This document shows, one piece after another, positions 17,201 to 25,812 of a stretch of 64,000 bases of DNA. Where the stretch lies: positions 1 through 64,000 of the forward strand of contig DASVEE010000033.1 in assembly GCA_036380735.1 (NCBI GenBank). The letters run 5' to 3'. The translations under genes and the position numbers were made by a program. Each line of letters begins with the position of its first letter. Position 1 is the stretch's first letter. Under the pieces are notes generated by a model. It saw only the letters and a program-made list of their open reading frames with translations. It was not told where the DNA came from and ran no database searches. Origin of the DNA: DASVEE01 sp036380735. GTDB lineage: Bacteria; Acidobacteriota; Thermoanaerobaculia; Gp7-AA8.

Positions 17201-20200
17201 ACCGAGGCGCGTCACCCCGCGGGCATCCGTCATCGTCAGGACGCGGCCCATCGTGTCGTAGGTGTAAGAGGTGGTGGCGCCGAGAGGATCGGTCCTCGTC
17301 AGGATGTTGCCGTAGGCGTCGTAGGTGAAGTGGCTGACCTTGCCGTTGGCGTCGGCCAGCGTCAGCGGGTTGCCGCGCGCGTTCCACGTAAGGGCCATCT
17401 GCGTGCCCAGCTCGTCGCTGATTCCCGCGAGGTTGTGGTTCGCGTCGTACTTGAACGTCCGCGTCCTGCCGAGCTGGTCGACGGCCGCCACCGGCTGCCC
17501 GAACTCGTTGTTCGTGAAGCTGCGCGTCTTGTTCAGCGGGTCGGTGACGGTCTTGAGGTGACCTCTCGCGTCGTAGTCGTAGGTGGTCGTCTTCCCGAGG
17601 GCATCGGTCTCGGTCCGCTTGTTGCGGTTCGCGTCATACGTATAGGAGGTCGTGCGGCCCAGAGGGTCCGTCGCGCTCAACAGCAGGCCGTTGGCGTCGT
17701 ACGTTTCGACTGTGCTGCCGGTGTTGTCGGGGTGCGTGATCGTGGTGGTGTGGGAGGCCAGATCGTACGCGTAGCTGGTCGTCTTCCCCATCGCGTCGGT
17801 GACGCTCTGGAGCCGGCCGTCGGCGTAGTAGGTGGTCGTCGCCTCCACGTTCCCGCGGGCGTCGGTCCCCTGACGGAAGTAGTGGCCCGGCGCGTACTCG
17901 TAGCGGAGGGGCGTGGCGGTGCCGGGCAGCGCGACGCTGACGAGGTCACCGGCCGCGTCGTAGGTGTAGCCGTAGAGCTTCCCGGTGGGGTCGCTGATCG
18001 CGGCGATTCGTCCCTGCGCGTCGCGCTCGATGGAGACGGTGAGATTGCCGGCGCTGCTGGTGATCCCCGACGGGCCGAACGTCAGTACGTTTCCGTCGAG
18101 ATTCCGGATCGAGAGGAGCTTTCCGGCGGCCGTCATCGTGTACACGCGGCCGTATGGGTCGGTGTAGGTGTAGGACGTCGGACGATACGTCGGGTCGGAG
18201 GAGAGGTAGCAGGAGACGCCGCTGCTCGTCCGCACCAGCGTCGCGCAGCCGTTCGCGGTCAGCTTGCCGTAGACGCCCGCCTCCGGCGTGTACGCCGGTT
18301 GATAGAGGAAGCTGAAGGGGAAGCCGAAGGCAGTCGGCGCGAACTGGTACGTGACGCGCCGGCCCGTTCCCGGCTCTGTGATCGTCACGTCATAGTCGGG
18401 GCTCACCTGGAGACGCGGTCCCGCGATCTCGAGTGACCAGCCGTAGCCGAAGTCGCCGACGTCGTTGCGCTCGAGACTGTCGTAGCGGCGGCTGATGGTG
18501 ATCGGGATGCCGGTGACGGGTACGGTGAGGTCGGTGAGCAACAACGTCATCCGGCCCGGCTTGTTCTCGCCAGTGACGGTGATGATCACCTGGCTGACGA
18601 GCAGCTCGCCGTTCGCGTCCGTGGCGCGGAGGCGGATGACGTAGTTGCCGTTGGCGAGCGTCGTCGTGTCGAGCGCGGCGAGCGTCGCGCCGGGGCCGCC
18701 CTGTGCGCCGGCGGCGAGTGTCGTCACGGCAGAAGGATTCGAGGCCGGCCAGTATTCGACGGCGGCCTGGGTGAGCGTCACCCCTGCGGCGACGGTGACC
18801 GGGACGACGCCGGTGACGGTGGTGTTGTTGAGCGGTGCGCCGATCCACCCCTGCGTCGAGGGCGGCGAGGCCGGCGACTGCGTCCAGGTGAGCGACACCG
18901 CCGGCGACTGGATGGTGGTGGTGTGGCGGACGAACGCCTGGATGGAGTCGGTGCCGACGTTCGCGCCGGTGTAGCTGAAGGTGGCGACGCCGGTGGCATC
19001 GGTCAGGCCGCTGCCGGCCGTGGGGTTCGCGCCGGCGATCGTGAACTGCACGCCGTAGTTGGCGAGCGGGCTCCCTGACGCGTTGCGGAGCGTCGCGCGC
19101 AGCGGCTGCGACGTGCCGGTGGCGTAGGGACCGCCGTTACCCGCGACGAGACCGAGGGTCGCACCGTCGAGCTCCGGCGAGGCGTTGACCGTGACGATGA
19201 CGGTATCGGTGCTGGAGTGCAGCGAGTCGTTGCCGGTGAGGCGCAGCGTGTAGGTGCCGGGCCCGGGGAAGATGGCGCGCGTGGCCTGAGCGCCCGAGTT
19301 GTCGAACGCGACGCCGACGGGGCCACTCACCTGCTCCCAGACGACCGACACGGCCTGACCCGACGGCACGCCGTCATCGGTCACGGTGCCGCTGAGCAGC
19401 GCGGTATTGGACTGCGCGAGCGTCTGGTCGGCGCCGGCGTTGACCACCGGGGCGGTGTTCACCACGACGGTGACTTCGTCGCTGGCGGGGAGCTCGCCGT
19501 CCGTCGCCGAGAGACGCAGCAGGTAGCTGCCGCTCTGGCTGAACGTGGCGGTGGTCGTCGCGGCGGAGGCGTTGGCGAAGGTGACGGTACCGGGGCCGCT
19601 CACCTTGCTCCAGGTGAGGCCGAGCGTCGAGGTCCGCGGGAACCCGTCGTCGGTCGCCGTGCCGTTGAGACTGGCCGTGCTGCCGGTGGTGATGAGGCGG
19701 TCGTCGCCGGCGCTGACGACGGGCGGTTCATTGGGGCTGAGGATGGTGAGCGTGTAGCTCTGCACGTCGAAACGGCCGTCGGGCGTCTGCACGCGGACGG
19801 TGACCGGATGGTTGCCGGCGACGGCCGAGGAGACGGGCCAGGTGATGAGACCCGTGGCGGGGTCGATGGTCATGCCGACCGGCGCCGTGGTGAGCGAGTA
19901 GGTGATCGCGTCACCGTCGACATCCGACGCTTCGACGTCGTAGCTGTACGTGCCGCGTGCAAGGGACAGGCGGCGGAAGCCGCTGTATCTCACCGCCGCC
20001 TGCGAGTAGTTGTAGAAGCCGAACTTGCCGTTGGTGTAGGTCGAATCCTTGACCGTGAAGTCGGCCAGGACGGTCGCGCCCTGCTTGACGATGATGCGGA
20101 TGTCGCCGGGGTGGAACTGCAGCGTGAACTGATAGTCGGTGAACTCGGCCCAGCCGATGGTGTTGTGGTACAGCGGGCGCACCTTTGCGTTGCCGGCGGT

Positions 20201-23200
20201 CGGCCAGAAGTCGCCGTCCGTGAGCACGGTGTCGGAGCTGACGACCTTGAGGCTCATGCCGCGCGCGGCGACGTCCTGGTTCGCCTGCTTCCAGTCGAAG
20301 AGGTAGAAGTGCCCGGCGTCCTGGTAGCCGAAGACGAAGCCGATGTAGTCGTCGTCGGTGGACGTGTTGACGCGCCACGTCCCTTCCATCTGCGCGTTCG
20401 TGAGATTGAAATCGCTGAAGAAGATCGACGGGTCGGCGTTGACCGTCTGCGTGACGATCGTGTTCGTCGCATCGCGCTGCCAGGAAGCGACGGGCTGCCC
20501 ACCGGTGTAATGCTGGACGCTCCACTTCGAGAGGTCGACGACTTCGCCGCCACCGGTCGGGACGGCGCCGAGGAGGTACTCGGCCGGCGCGTCGCTGGTG
20601 ATTTGCGGCGGCTGGTTCGGGCGCGGATGCACGACGATCGTCAGCTCGTCGGTGGCGCTGAGCTGCGAGTCGGAGGCGGTCAGCCGCAGCACGTACGTGC
20701 CGGCGGTGGTGATGGTCACCGGAGTCGTCGCCGCGAACGCGTCGTGGAAGATGACCGGCATGGGGCCGCTGACCATGGTCCAGAAGACCTCGAGCGTGCT
20801 GCCGCTCGGGTAGCCGTCGTCGCTGGCCGTGCCGCGGAGCATGGCGAGGCTCGGGAGCGTGAGCTCCTGATCGGGGCCGGCGCTGACGGACGGCGCCTGA
20901 TTCTGCAGCACCGTCACGATCACGTCGTCCGAGACCTCGAGCTCCGTGTCGCTGGCTTTCAGCCGCAGGGTGTAAACGCCGGGAATCGTGAACGACGCCG
21001 TCGTTACCGCTGCGTTGGCGTTGGCGAAGGTGACCGGGCCGGGGCCGGTGGCAGTCCACGTGACGGTCACCGTGCTGCCGCGCGGCAGGCCGTCGTCCGT
21101 GACGGTGCCACGCAGCTCGGCCATGGCGGGAAGCTGGATCGTCTGTGCCTGGCCGGCGTCGACGACGGGCGGCTCGTTGCGCGGGATCACAGTGACGGCG
21201 ACCGTGTCGCTGCTGCTCAACGCGCCGTCCGTGGCGGTGAGTTTCAGGACGTAGTCACCGTCGAGCGAGAACGTCGCGGTGGTGGCGGCGCTCGAGGCAT
21301 CGGCGAAGGTGACCTCGCCGGGGCCGCTGACCTTCGTCCAGGTGACGGCCAGCGTGCTGCCGGTGGGGAGGCCGTCGTCGGTCGCCGTGCCCTGGAGGGA
21401 CAGCGTGTCGATGGGCAGCGTGATGGTGGCATCGGCGCCGGCGTTGACTGCCGGCGCGACGTTCTGGAGCACCGTGATCACGACTTCGTCGGCGACGGTG
21501 AACTCGCTGTCGTTGGCGGTCAGCCGCAGCGTGTAGGTGCCGGGGGCGTCGAAGGAGGCGGTCGTGACCGCCGCGTGCTCATCGGCGAAGGTGACGTCGC
21601 CGGGGCCCGCGGCCTTGCTCCACGTCAGCGTGACGGGGATGCCGGGAGGCAGGGCGTCGTCGGTGACGGAGCCGTGCAGTTCCGCCGCGGCGGGGAGCTC
21701 GATGGTCTGTGGCTCGCCGGCGTCGACGAGCGGCGCCTGGTTGCGCGGAATGACCGTGACGGTGACGGTGTCGCTGCTGCTCAACTGGCCGTCCGACGCG
21801 GCGAGCTTCAGGACGTAGTCACCCGGCACGGTGAACGTGGCGGTGGTGGCCGCGGTCGCGGCATCGGCGAAGGTGACTTCGCCCGGGCCGCTGACCTTCG
21901 TCCAGGTGATGGCGAGCGTGCTGCCGGCCGGCAGGCCGTCATCGCTGGCCGTACCGCCGAGGGCGACGGTGTCGGCCGGGAGGGTGATGGTGTGATCGGC
22001 GCCGGCGTTGGCCGTCGGCGGACGATTCACAGGCGGCGGCGGGATGTCGGTTTCGGTGATCTGCAAAACGCCGTTGCCGTCGACCTGCAGGATGTCGCAG
22101 GCGACGGTGCCGCGCAGGCGCCCGTTGCCGTGGATGGTGATCTTGCCCAGCGGCGCACGGACGATGGCATAGAGCACGCCGTTGCCGCCCACCTTCACCG
22201 CGTCGAGCGGACGGCCGTGGGCGACTTCGAGCCGCAGCAGCTTCGGGTTGTCGGCCGCGCCGACCGTGGAGCCGACCAGCGTGACCGCGTTCCGCACCCG
22301 CAGGACAACGGGTCCGGCGACGCGGAGCGAGCTGCCGCCGCTGAGCGTCAGCTCTTCGAGGTTGTAGATGGAGGGCTCGGTGGCGCCGTCGATGCCGAGG
22401 ACGAGCGTGTTGCGTCCGCTGACGAGGAAGCGCCCGTAGGTGCCGGGCGGCACGATGACCGAACCGGCGTTGCCGGCGATGTCGAGGTGGCGCAGCGTCG
22501 CAGCGTCGCCGATCGGGTCGCCGGCTTTGCGCACCTGCACGTCGCGCGTGCCCTGCGTGACCGGCGGGAGCGGCACGTCCTGCAGCGCAATCGGCGCCGT
22601 GCGCGTCACGACGTGGCGCAGCGTGGCGTTACCCGTGAGCGTCACCTTGTAGCCGGTAGGCGAGGCGCTCTCGGTCCCTTCGATCGTGCCGCCGTAATTC
22701 GCCGTGGTGGCGGCGGTCACCGCCGGTGTGCCGGGGACGAGGAGGTCCGAGGTGATGGTGTCGGTGCCGTCGAACAGCGTGTCTTCGCCGGTGAGCTGCC
22801 AGACCGTGCCTTCGATGCGGCCGCTGTTGAGGAGCGGCGCGTGGCGGACGACGGCAATCTTCTCGTAGATCTGTTTGACGGCCGGGATCGCGCCGGCTCC
22901 GGCGGGAGAGAACGCGACCTGTTTCAGGGCCGGCGCTTCGGCCAAACCGCTGGTGACGAAGCTGGTGCCGTCCCACCGCACGCGCGAGATACGGCCGGGC
23001 GATTCCTGTGTGACGAGAATGTCGCCGATGATGCCGGTCAGGGCGCCTTCGGCGGCACCGAGCAGCTTGCGGCTGGCCGCATCGAGTGCGTAGAGGTTCT
23101 CGTGCGCCGGGACGACGTCGAGGTCCTGCGGATTGAGACCGACGGCGAAGGCAACGGACTGCCCCTGCGCATCAACGGCGTAGACGCTGCCCAGCTCTTT

Positions 23201-23854
23201 CGCGCCGGCCAGCACCTTGCCGGCCCACGGACCGTACGCGAGGAGATCGTCCGGAACCACGGTCACGCCGGCGAGCCGCGTGCCGAGGGCCGCGAGCCGC
23301 GTCGGCGTGGCCGTCGCGTTCACGCGCCACACGCCGCCGCCTGCGGTGACGACGAGCAGGTCGCCGCCAAAGACGCCGGTGCGGTCGAGGTGCAGGCCGG
23401 TGATCGCACCCTCACTCGGCAGAACCACCCACGGGTTCTGCAGGGAGGCCCCGTCGGCGCTGATGCGCGCGATGACGCCGTTCCCGCCGGTCGTGGCGAA
23501 GACGGTGCCGGGCTGGAACCCGCCGCGGCTCATCCCCTGCCCGTCGTCGCGCGCGGTGGCCAACAGCACGTCGCCCTGGAGACCGGCGACGTTGGAGAAC
23601 GCGGCATGGCCGCCGTCTCCCGCGAGCAGCTCGAAGCTGTGCGGCTGCCCCGCCGGCGTGTTGGCGGAGAGGAGCAGCTTCCGGCTCGGCTGGTGGTGAT
23701 CCACCCCCGTGTGGCCGCGGAACTCCGTGGCGACAGGCGTCAGGACGACGTTCCAGTTTTCCTGTGGGGTGAGGGTGGCGGCGTGGACGGCGGGCGCCGC
23801 TGCCGTCAGGACGCAGAACAGCAGCAGGGCGTGAAAGCTCTCGCGCAGGGTCAT
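14216..23854 (-). CDS. giant secreted RHS/YD-repeat polymorphic toxin with C-terminal TNT (NAD+ glycohydrolase) domain
   Basis: 3,212 aa from the ATG at 23854 (GGAGA 5 nt upstream; frame is open further upstream to 24109, but the paralogue and signal peptide fix the start). Residues 1-25 signal peptide; 30-605 nearly identical to RHS 1; 610-1075 five PKD-like modules; 1078-1300 a LamG/thrombospondin-C-like jelly-roll (DDDYIGFVFGYQDAGHFYLF), replacing the propeller of RHS 1; a cadherin/He_PIG-like module to ~1370; PKD and Ig-like modules to ~1775; RHS shell from ~1781 (ITISRRYDSLERN); YD repeats with EYDPSCGC; core to DPSGL at ~2958; a Gly-Gly-Pro linker ~3020-3102. The last ~105 residues are a TNT domain: LPPGTRIDRYGPESGKF, SPEGTPFEQRALPP, VAPWFGQPGGGTQY. 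By homology to the M. tuberculosis CpnT toxin this hydrolyses NAD+. The GQPGGGTQY glutamine, important in CpnT, is present. The immunity gene follows at 14215. Confidence 0.93.
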   Translation of the reverse strand: MTLRESFHALLLFCVLTAAAPAVHAATLTPQENWNVVLTPVATEFRGHTGVDHHQPSRKLLLSANTPAGQPHSFELLAGDGGHAAFSNVAGLQGDVLLATARDDGQGMSRGGFQPGTVFATTGGNGVIARISADGASLQNPWVVLPSEGAITGLHLDRTGVFGGDLLVVTAGGGVWRVNATATPTRLAALGTRLAGVTVVPDDLLAYGPWAGKVLAGAKELGSVYAVDAQGQSVAFAVGLNPQDLDVVPAHENLYALDAASRKLLGAAEGALTGIIGDILVTQESPGRISRVRWDGTSFVTSGLAEAPALKQVAFSPAGAGAIPAVKQIYEKIAVVRHAPLLNSGRIEGTVWQLTGEDTLFDGTDTITSDLLVPGTPAVTAATTANYGGTIEGTESASPTGYKVTLTGNATLRHVVTRTAPIALQDVPLPPVTQGTRDVQVRKAGDPIGDAATLRHLDIAGNAGSVIVPPGTYGRFLVSGRNTLVLGIDGATEPSIYNLEELTLSGGSSLRVAGPVVLRVRNAVTLVGSTVGAADNPKLLRLEVAHGRPLDAVKVGGNGVLYAIVRAPLGKITIHGNGRLRGTVACDILQVDGNGVLQITETDIPPPPVNRPPTANAGADHTITLPADTVALGGTASDDGLPAGSTLAITWTKVSGPGEVTFADAATAATTATFTVPGDYVLKLAASDGQLSSSDTVTVTVIPRNQAPLVDAGEPQTIELPAAAELHGSVTDDALPPGIPVTLTWSKAAGPGDVTFADEHAAVTTASFDAPGTYTLRLTANDSEFTVADEVVITVLQNVAPAVNAGADATITLPIDTLSLQGTATDDGLPTGSTLAVTWTKVSGPGEVTFADASSAATTATFSLDGDYVLKLTATDGALSSSDTVAVTVIPRNEPPVVDAGQAQTIQLPAMAELRGTVTDDGLPRGSTVTVTWTATGPGPVTFANANAAVTTASFTIPGVYTLRLKASDTELEVSDDVIVTVLQNQAPSVSAGPDQELTLPSLAMLRGTASDDGYPSGSTLEVFWTMVSGPMPVIFHDAFAATTPVTITTAGTYVLRLTASDSQLSATDELTIVVHPRPNQPPQITSDAPAEYLLGAVPTGGGEVVDLSKWSVQHYTGGQPVASWQRDATNTIVTQTVNADPSIFFSDFNLTNAQMEGTWRVNTSTDDDYIGFVFGYQDAGHFYLFDWKQANQDVAARGMSLKVVSSDTVLTDGDFWPTAGNAKVRPLYHNTIGWAEFTDYQFTLQFHPGDIRIIVKQGATVLADFTVKDSTYTNGKFGFYNYSQAAVRYSGFRRLSLARGTYSYDVEASDVDGDAITYSLTTAPVGMTIDPATGLITWPVSSAVAGNHPVTVRVQTPDGRFDVQSYTLTILSPNEPPVVSAGDDRLITTGSTASLNGTATDDGFPRTSTLGLTWSKVSGPGTVTFANASAATTTATFSQSGSYLLRLSATDGELPASDEVTVVVNTAPVVNAGADQTLAQSNTALLSGTVTDDGVPSGQAVSVVWEQVSGPVGVAFDNSGAQATRAIFPGPGTYTLRLTGNDSLHSSTDTVIVTVNASPELDGATLGLVAGNGGPYATGTSQPLRATLRNASGSPLANYGVQFTIAGANPTAGSGLTDATGVATFSYTGANVGTDSIQAFVRHTTTIQSPAVSLTWTQSPASPPSTQGWIGAPLNNTTVTGVVPVTVAAGVTLTQAAVEYWPASNPSAVTTLAAGAQGGPGATLAALDTTTLANGNYVIRLRATDANGELLVSQVIITVTGENKPGRMTLLLTDLTVPVTGIPITISRRYDSLERNDVGDFGYGWSLEIAGPRLQVSPDYDVTITEPGTGRRVTYQFAPTAFGFPFSFLYQPAYTPEAGVYGKLTANGCATLVRTSSGVSCYLSSDPTYRPTSYTYTDPYGRVYTMTAAGKLLSIRNLDGNVLTFGPSGITSSAGNLTVSIERDAQGRIAAISDPTGKLYGYTYDAAGDLVSVALPGTATPLRYEYAPGHYFRQGTDARGNVEATTTYYADGRLQSVTDAMGKTTSYAYDLASHTTTITHPDNTGSTVETYDANGLLLSATDPLGRTTSYTYDANRNKRTETDALGKTTTYDYDARGHLKTVTDPLNKTRSFTNNEFGQPVAAVDQLGRTRTFKYDANHNLAGISDELGTQMALTWNARGNPLTLADANGKVSHFTYDAYGNILTRTDPLGATTSYTYDTMGRVLTMTDARGVTRLGYDALGRLLSVIDPLSNQTRFEYDANGNRTALIDAKNQTTRYEYDAANRVSRITYPDNTTESYTYTFRGQRLTATITGLQVSRTTAYAYDNAGQLVKVIHSDGSEIRLTYDAAGRLATVTDELNKTVTYEYDPSCGCRDRLAKVIAADGSAMTYTYDAVGRRIAFTDAANRETRYTYDARGRLTKTTFADNTFTETTYDALGRALTSTDQEGRVTRFTYDDTGNLLSVTDANGATTRYTYDALKNLLSAIDANGRTTQFEYDALNRLTKRVLPLGMADLYTYDPVGNVATRTDFRGKQTTYEFDVMNRLTARRPDVSLGEPAVLYSYTGSGRRRSMTDASGTTVYSYDQRDRLLSKQTPQGTLSYTYNAAGRVLSVRSSNAGGVSVDYTYDDLHRLASLIDNGLPNGTTAYTYDVVGNLKSDSRPNGVRADYTYNTLNRLTSLGVTRAGTPQASYAYTLDRTGRRLSVTEGSGRTVNYTYDPVYRLTREAVAGDAVSGAVDYTYDPVGNRLSRISSLEGVLSATSVYDANDRLVTDAYDANGNTRAAAGKTFVYDFENRIRSANNGAVRITYDGDGNLAAKTAGGVTTRYLIDDLNPTGYAQVVEEIVDGQVQQQYTYGHMIVSQRRRLAGGWNVSFYSTDGHGSVRQLTDETGVVTDTYSYDAFGKLISRTGTTPNSYLYAGERFDEDLGLYHLRARHYDADRGRFFSMDPYPGATSDPISLHKYLYANGDPVNLVDPSGLSSSEYRILARLAIAIRPALRLLGSRIACRFYDVASVLASAAGYDAVSLAADAANLVFCGRTRPGGPGGPGGPGGPGGPGGPGGPGGPGGPGGPGGPGGPGGPGGPGGPGGGGPGGPGGPGGPGGPGGPGGPGGPGGPGGPGGPPKGGPERVWPPNDGFDGPRRSEILPPGTRIDRYGPESGKFTSPEGTPFEQRALPPEYQSTQPYNSYEVVNPLPVEAGDVAPWFGQPGGGTQYLLPDSVGNLIPDYLRRIP
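14546..14798 (-). repeat. Gly-Gly-Pro codon repeat (linker of RHS-TNT)
   Basis: About 84 codons, nearly all GGN GGN CCN, between the RHS core and the TNT domain. On the plus strand it reads as runs of GGACCWCCGG and GGACCGCCGG. It encodes a collagen-like, flexible, protease-resistant spacer. The tract is prone to slippage, so its length may vary between strains. It is interrupted once by GGGG (around 14640-14660). Confidence 0.9.
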
Positions 23855-24065
23855 CGATTCTCCGGGTCTGGACGATTTGTTGGAGGCCGGACACCCTACC
23901 GTAGGAACCTCTATGTGTCTACCATGATTGGTGGAGTTGTCTCCTTCAGGACGTGGGCGACTTCCCGCTTCGGGGTGGACGGCGGAAGCAAAATCGCATA
24001 GTGTTCGCCGGTCGCGCCACGGCCCTCCCGGCGAGCCGGGAATGTCCACCGCGCCCCGTAAGTTG

Positions 24066-24095
24066 TTGCGAACACGAACGGCCCTGAGGTATCTT
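24066..24095 (+). promoter_or_regulatory. candidate promoter of tRNA-Val(GAC)
   Basis: TTGCGA (24066-24071), an 18-nt gap and TATCTT (24090-24095). This would place the start site a few bases before the tRNA. Confidence 0.4.
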
Positions 24096-24109
24096 CGGGC
24101 CCGCCACAC

Positions 24110-24186
24110 AGTCCCCTAGCTCAGTTGGTTAGAGCGCTACCTTGACACGGTAGAGGTCAGCGGTTCGAGTCCGCTGGGGACTACCA
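24110..24186 (+). tRNA. tRNA-Val (anticodon GAC)
   Basis: 77 nt with acceptor AGTCCCC/GGGGACT, D-arm TAGCTCAGTTGGTTAGAGC, anticodon loop TTGACAC with GAC at 24144-24146, TPsiC arm GGTTCGAGTCC, discriminator A and an encoded CCA (24184-24186). It decodes GUC/GUU. Confidence 0.95.
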
Positions 24187-24199
24187 GATGACGACAAGT

Positions 24200-24227
24200 A
24201 AACGCCGCTCGGAAGAGCGGCGTTTTT
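24200..24227 (+). terminator. intrinsic terminator of tRNA-Val(GAC)
   Basis: AAACGCCGCTC pairs with GAGCGGCGTTT around a 4-nt GAAG loop, followed by TTTTGTTTT. This is a canonical Rho-independent terminator 13 nt after the tRNA. Confidence 0.9.
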
Positions 24228-24246
24228 GTTTTGGGGCAGCAGGGTT

Positions 24247-24293
24247 CCGATAGGACGGATAGGACCTATGGGACGAATAGGACAGATGGGACA
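24247..24293. repeat. GGAC 9-mer run
   Basis: Units GATAGGACG, GATAGGACC, TATGGGACG, AATAGGACA, GATGGGACA: a single-arm member of the GGAC family, lying between the tRNA terminator and the ExoD-like gene. Confidence 0.8.
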
Positions 24294-24328
24294 AGGCGTG
24301 GGGCGCCGGTCTACAGGTCCTTCCCTAA

Positions 24329-24949
24329 TCAGCCCACGTACCGGTCCCACAGCCGTTTGATCACCACGCCGCCGCCGCCGATCAGCACCGCGAAGTAGAC
24401 GATCGTCAGGATGTTGGCCAGGTGACCCAGCAGGATGCAGACGCCGTCGCGCTGGAGGAAGCCGATGGCGAAGAACAGCAGCGCCACGGCGGGAATCGTG
24501 TTGCTGAAGGGGATCAGCCCGAACGGCGCCATCAGGAGGATCGCGCCGAGGACCAGGGCCAGGTGGTTGATGACGTCGAGGGCCGGCGAGGTCAGCTTCG
24601 GCAGGCGGTGCGGTTTGCTGAACTTCTCCATCTTGCGGAACCACTTGAGACTCCGCTGCAGCGCGCCGCGCAGCTTGTCGCTGGAGATGGTGCGCTTCGC
24701 CACCATGTGCGGCAGCCAGAGGTCGCGATGAAACAGCCGGCTGATGCCGATGAGCAGGATGCCCGCCCCGAAGACCGTGCTCACGCCCGGAATCGACACC
24801 GGGATCATGAACACGAGCGTCAGGAACGCGGTGAGGATCATGAGTCCGTCTTTCCCGACGAGGTCGCGAATTTCCGCCAGGGTCACGTGCTCCGGCGGCA
24901 GGCTGCTGATGGCTTTCTCGATCGTGTCTCCGAGCGTCTGTCGCGACAA
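24329..24949 (-). CDS. ExoD-like exopolysaccharide-synthesis membrane protein
   Basis: 206 aa if started at the TTG at 24949 (preceded by GGACGGGAA); the frame stays open to ATGs at 25033 and 25045, but these would overlap the divergent SGNH gene and read poor sequence. The residues LSRQTLGDTIEKAI, then L-V-G-K-D-G-L-M-I-L-T-A-F-L, V-S-I-P-G-V-S-T-V-F-G and three further hydrophobic helices (LALVLGAILLMAPFGLIPF; IPAVALLFFAIGFLQRDG; ILTIVYFAVLIGGGGVVIK) match the ExoD family. ExoD was described in rhizobial exopolysaccharide and alkaline-stress phenotypes, but its biochemical role is unknown. The protein ends R-L-W-D-R-Y-V-G. It appears monocistronic. Confidence 0.8.
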   Translation of the reverse strand: MSRQTLGDTIEKAISSLPPEHVTLAEIRDLVGKDGLMILTAFLTLVFMIPVSIPGVSTVFGAGILLIGISRLFHRDLWLPHMVAKRTISSDKLRGALQRSLKWFRKMEKFSKPHRLPKLTSPALDVINHLALVLGAILLMAPFGLIPFSNTIPAVALLFFAIGFLQRDGVCILLGHLANILTIVYFAVLIGGGGVVIKRLWDRYVG

Positions 24950-25010
24950 ATGGTTCCCGTCCTTCGTTTCCCTGGTTTGCGATAAGGGCGCCAGATCATA
25001 TTCTCTGCGG

Positions 25011-25772
25011 GTGTTCGAGCGATATGTCGCCATCGGCGACAGCACGAGTGAAGGGCTGGACGATCCGGATGGCCACGGCGGCTACCGCGGCTGGGCGAAC
25101 CGCCTGGCGGAGCGGATTGCCTCGCAGCAGGGACGCCTCCTCTACGCCAATCTGGCCGTCCGCGGCCGCACGACGAGGCAGATCCTCGACGAGCAGCTCG
25201 CCCTCGCCCTGGCCATGCGGCCCGATCTCTCGACCGTCGTCGCCGGCACGAACGACGTCCTCCGCGGCCACTTCGACCCGGTGACGTTCGGCGCCGACCT
25301 GCAGACCATGCAGTCGGCCCTCACCGGCATCGGCGCGACGGTCCTCACCTTCACCCTCCCCGACCTCACGCCCATCATGCCTTTCGCCCGCCTCCTGGGC
25401 GACCGCGTGGCGCGCCTCAACGACGCGATCCGCACGGCGTGCACGAACAGCGGCGCCATCCTCTGCGACCTGGCCGCGGTGCCGGTGGCGTCCGACCCGC
25501 GACTCTGGTCGGACGACCGCCTGCACGCCAACTCCCTAGGCCACGCCCGCATCGCCGAAGCGCTCGCCTGGCACCTGGGCTTACCGGGCACCGACGACTC
25601 GTGGGCGGTGCCGCTGCCGGATCGCCCCACATCGACCGCGATGGATCTGGTGCGCGCGGAAGTCGCCTGGGGCCGCAATCACCTGCTGCCGTGGATCTGG
25701 CGGCATCTGCGAGGGAAGTCGTCCGGGGATGGGCGCGTGGCGAAAAGGCCGGAATTGGCGTCGTTTCCTTGA
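25011..25772 (+). CDS. SGNH/GDSL-type hydrolase
   Basis: 253 aa from a GTG at 25011. Block I is YVAIGDSTSEGL (nucleophile Ser in G-D-S); block II is in NLAVRGRTT; block III is VVAGTNDVLRG (G-x-N-D); block V is WSDDRLHANSLGHARIAEAL (D-x-x-H). All SGNH catalytic elements are present, so it should be an active esterase or lipase-like hydrolase. No signal peptide is visible, so it is probably cytoplasmic; the substrate is unknown. There is no Shine-Dalgarno, but a TATTCT box (24999-25004) sits 6 nt before the GTG, compatible with a leaderless transcript. It is divergent from the ExoD-like gene. The last ~45 residues (W-G-R-N-H-L-L-P-W-I-W-R-H-L-R-G) are a basic amphipathic tail. Confidence 0.85.
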   Translation: MFERYVAIGDSTSEGLDDPDGHGGYRGWANRLAERIASQQGRLLYANLAVRGRTTRQILDEQLALALAMRPDLSTVVAGTNDVLRGHFDPVTFGADLQTMQSALTGIGATVLTFTLPDLTPIMPFARLLGDRVARLNDAIRTACTNSGAILCDLAAVPVASDPRLWSDDRLHANSLGHARIAEALAWHLGLPGTDDSWAVPLPDRPTSTAMDLVRAEVAWGRNHLLPWIWRHLRGKSSGDGRVAKRPELASFP

Positions 25773-25812
25773 GCCGGCTGCGGCTATGTGTTGCGCGCCA
25801 TTCGTCAGATGA

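Noticed and set aside
3247..23854. Insecticidal Tc-toxin (TcC) genes
   Set aside because: YD repeats are shared with TcC, but there are no TcA or TcB partners, and these proteins have signal peptides and N-terminal PKD modules instead.
319..24186. Genomic island bounded by the two tRNA-Val genes
   Set aside because: The tRNAs differ in sequence and anticodon, there is no integrase or phage gene between them, and no att-like duplication of a tRNA 3' end was seen.
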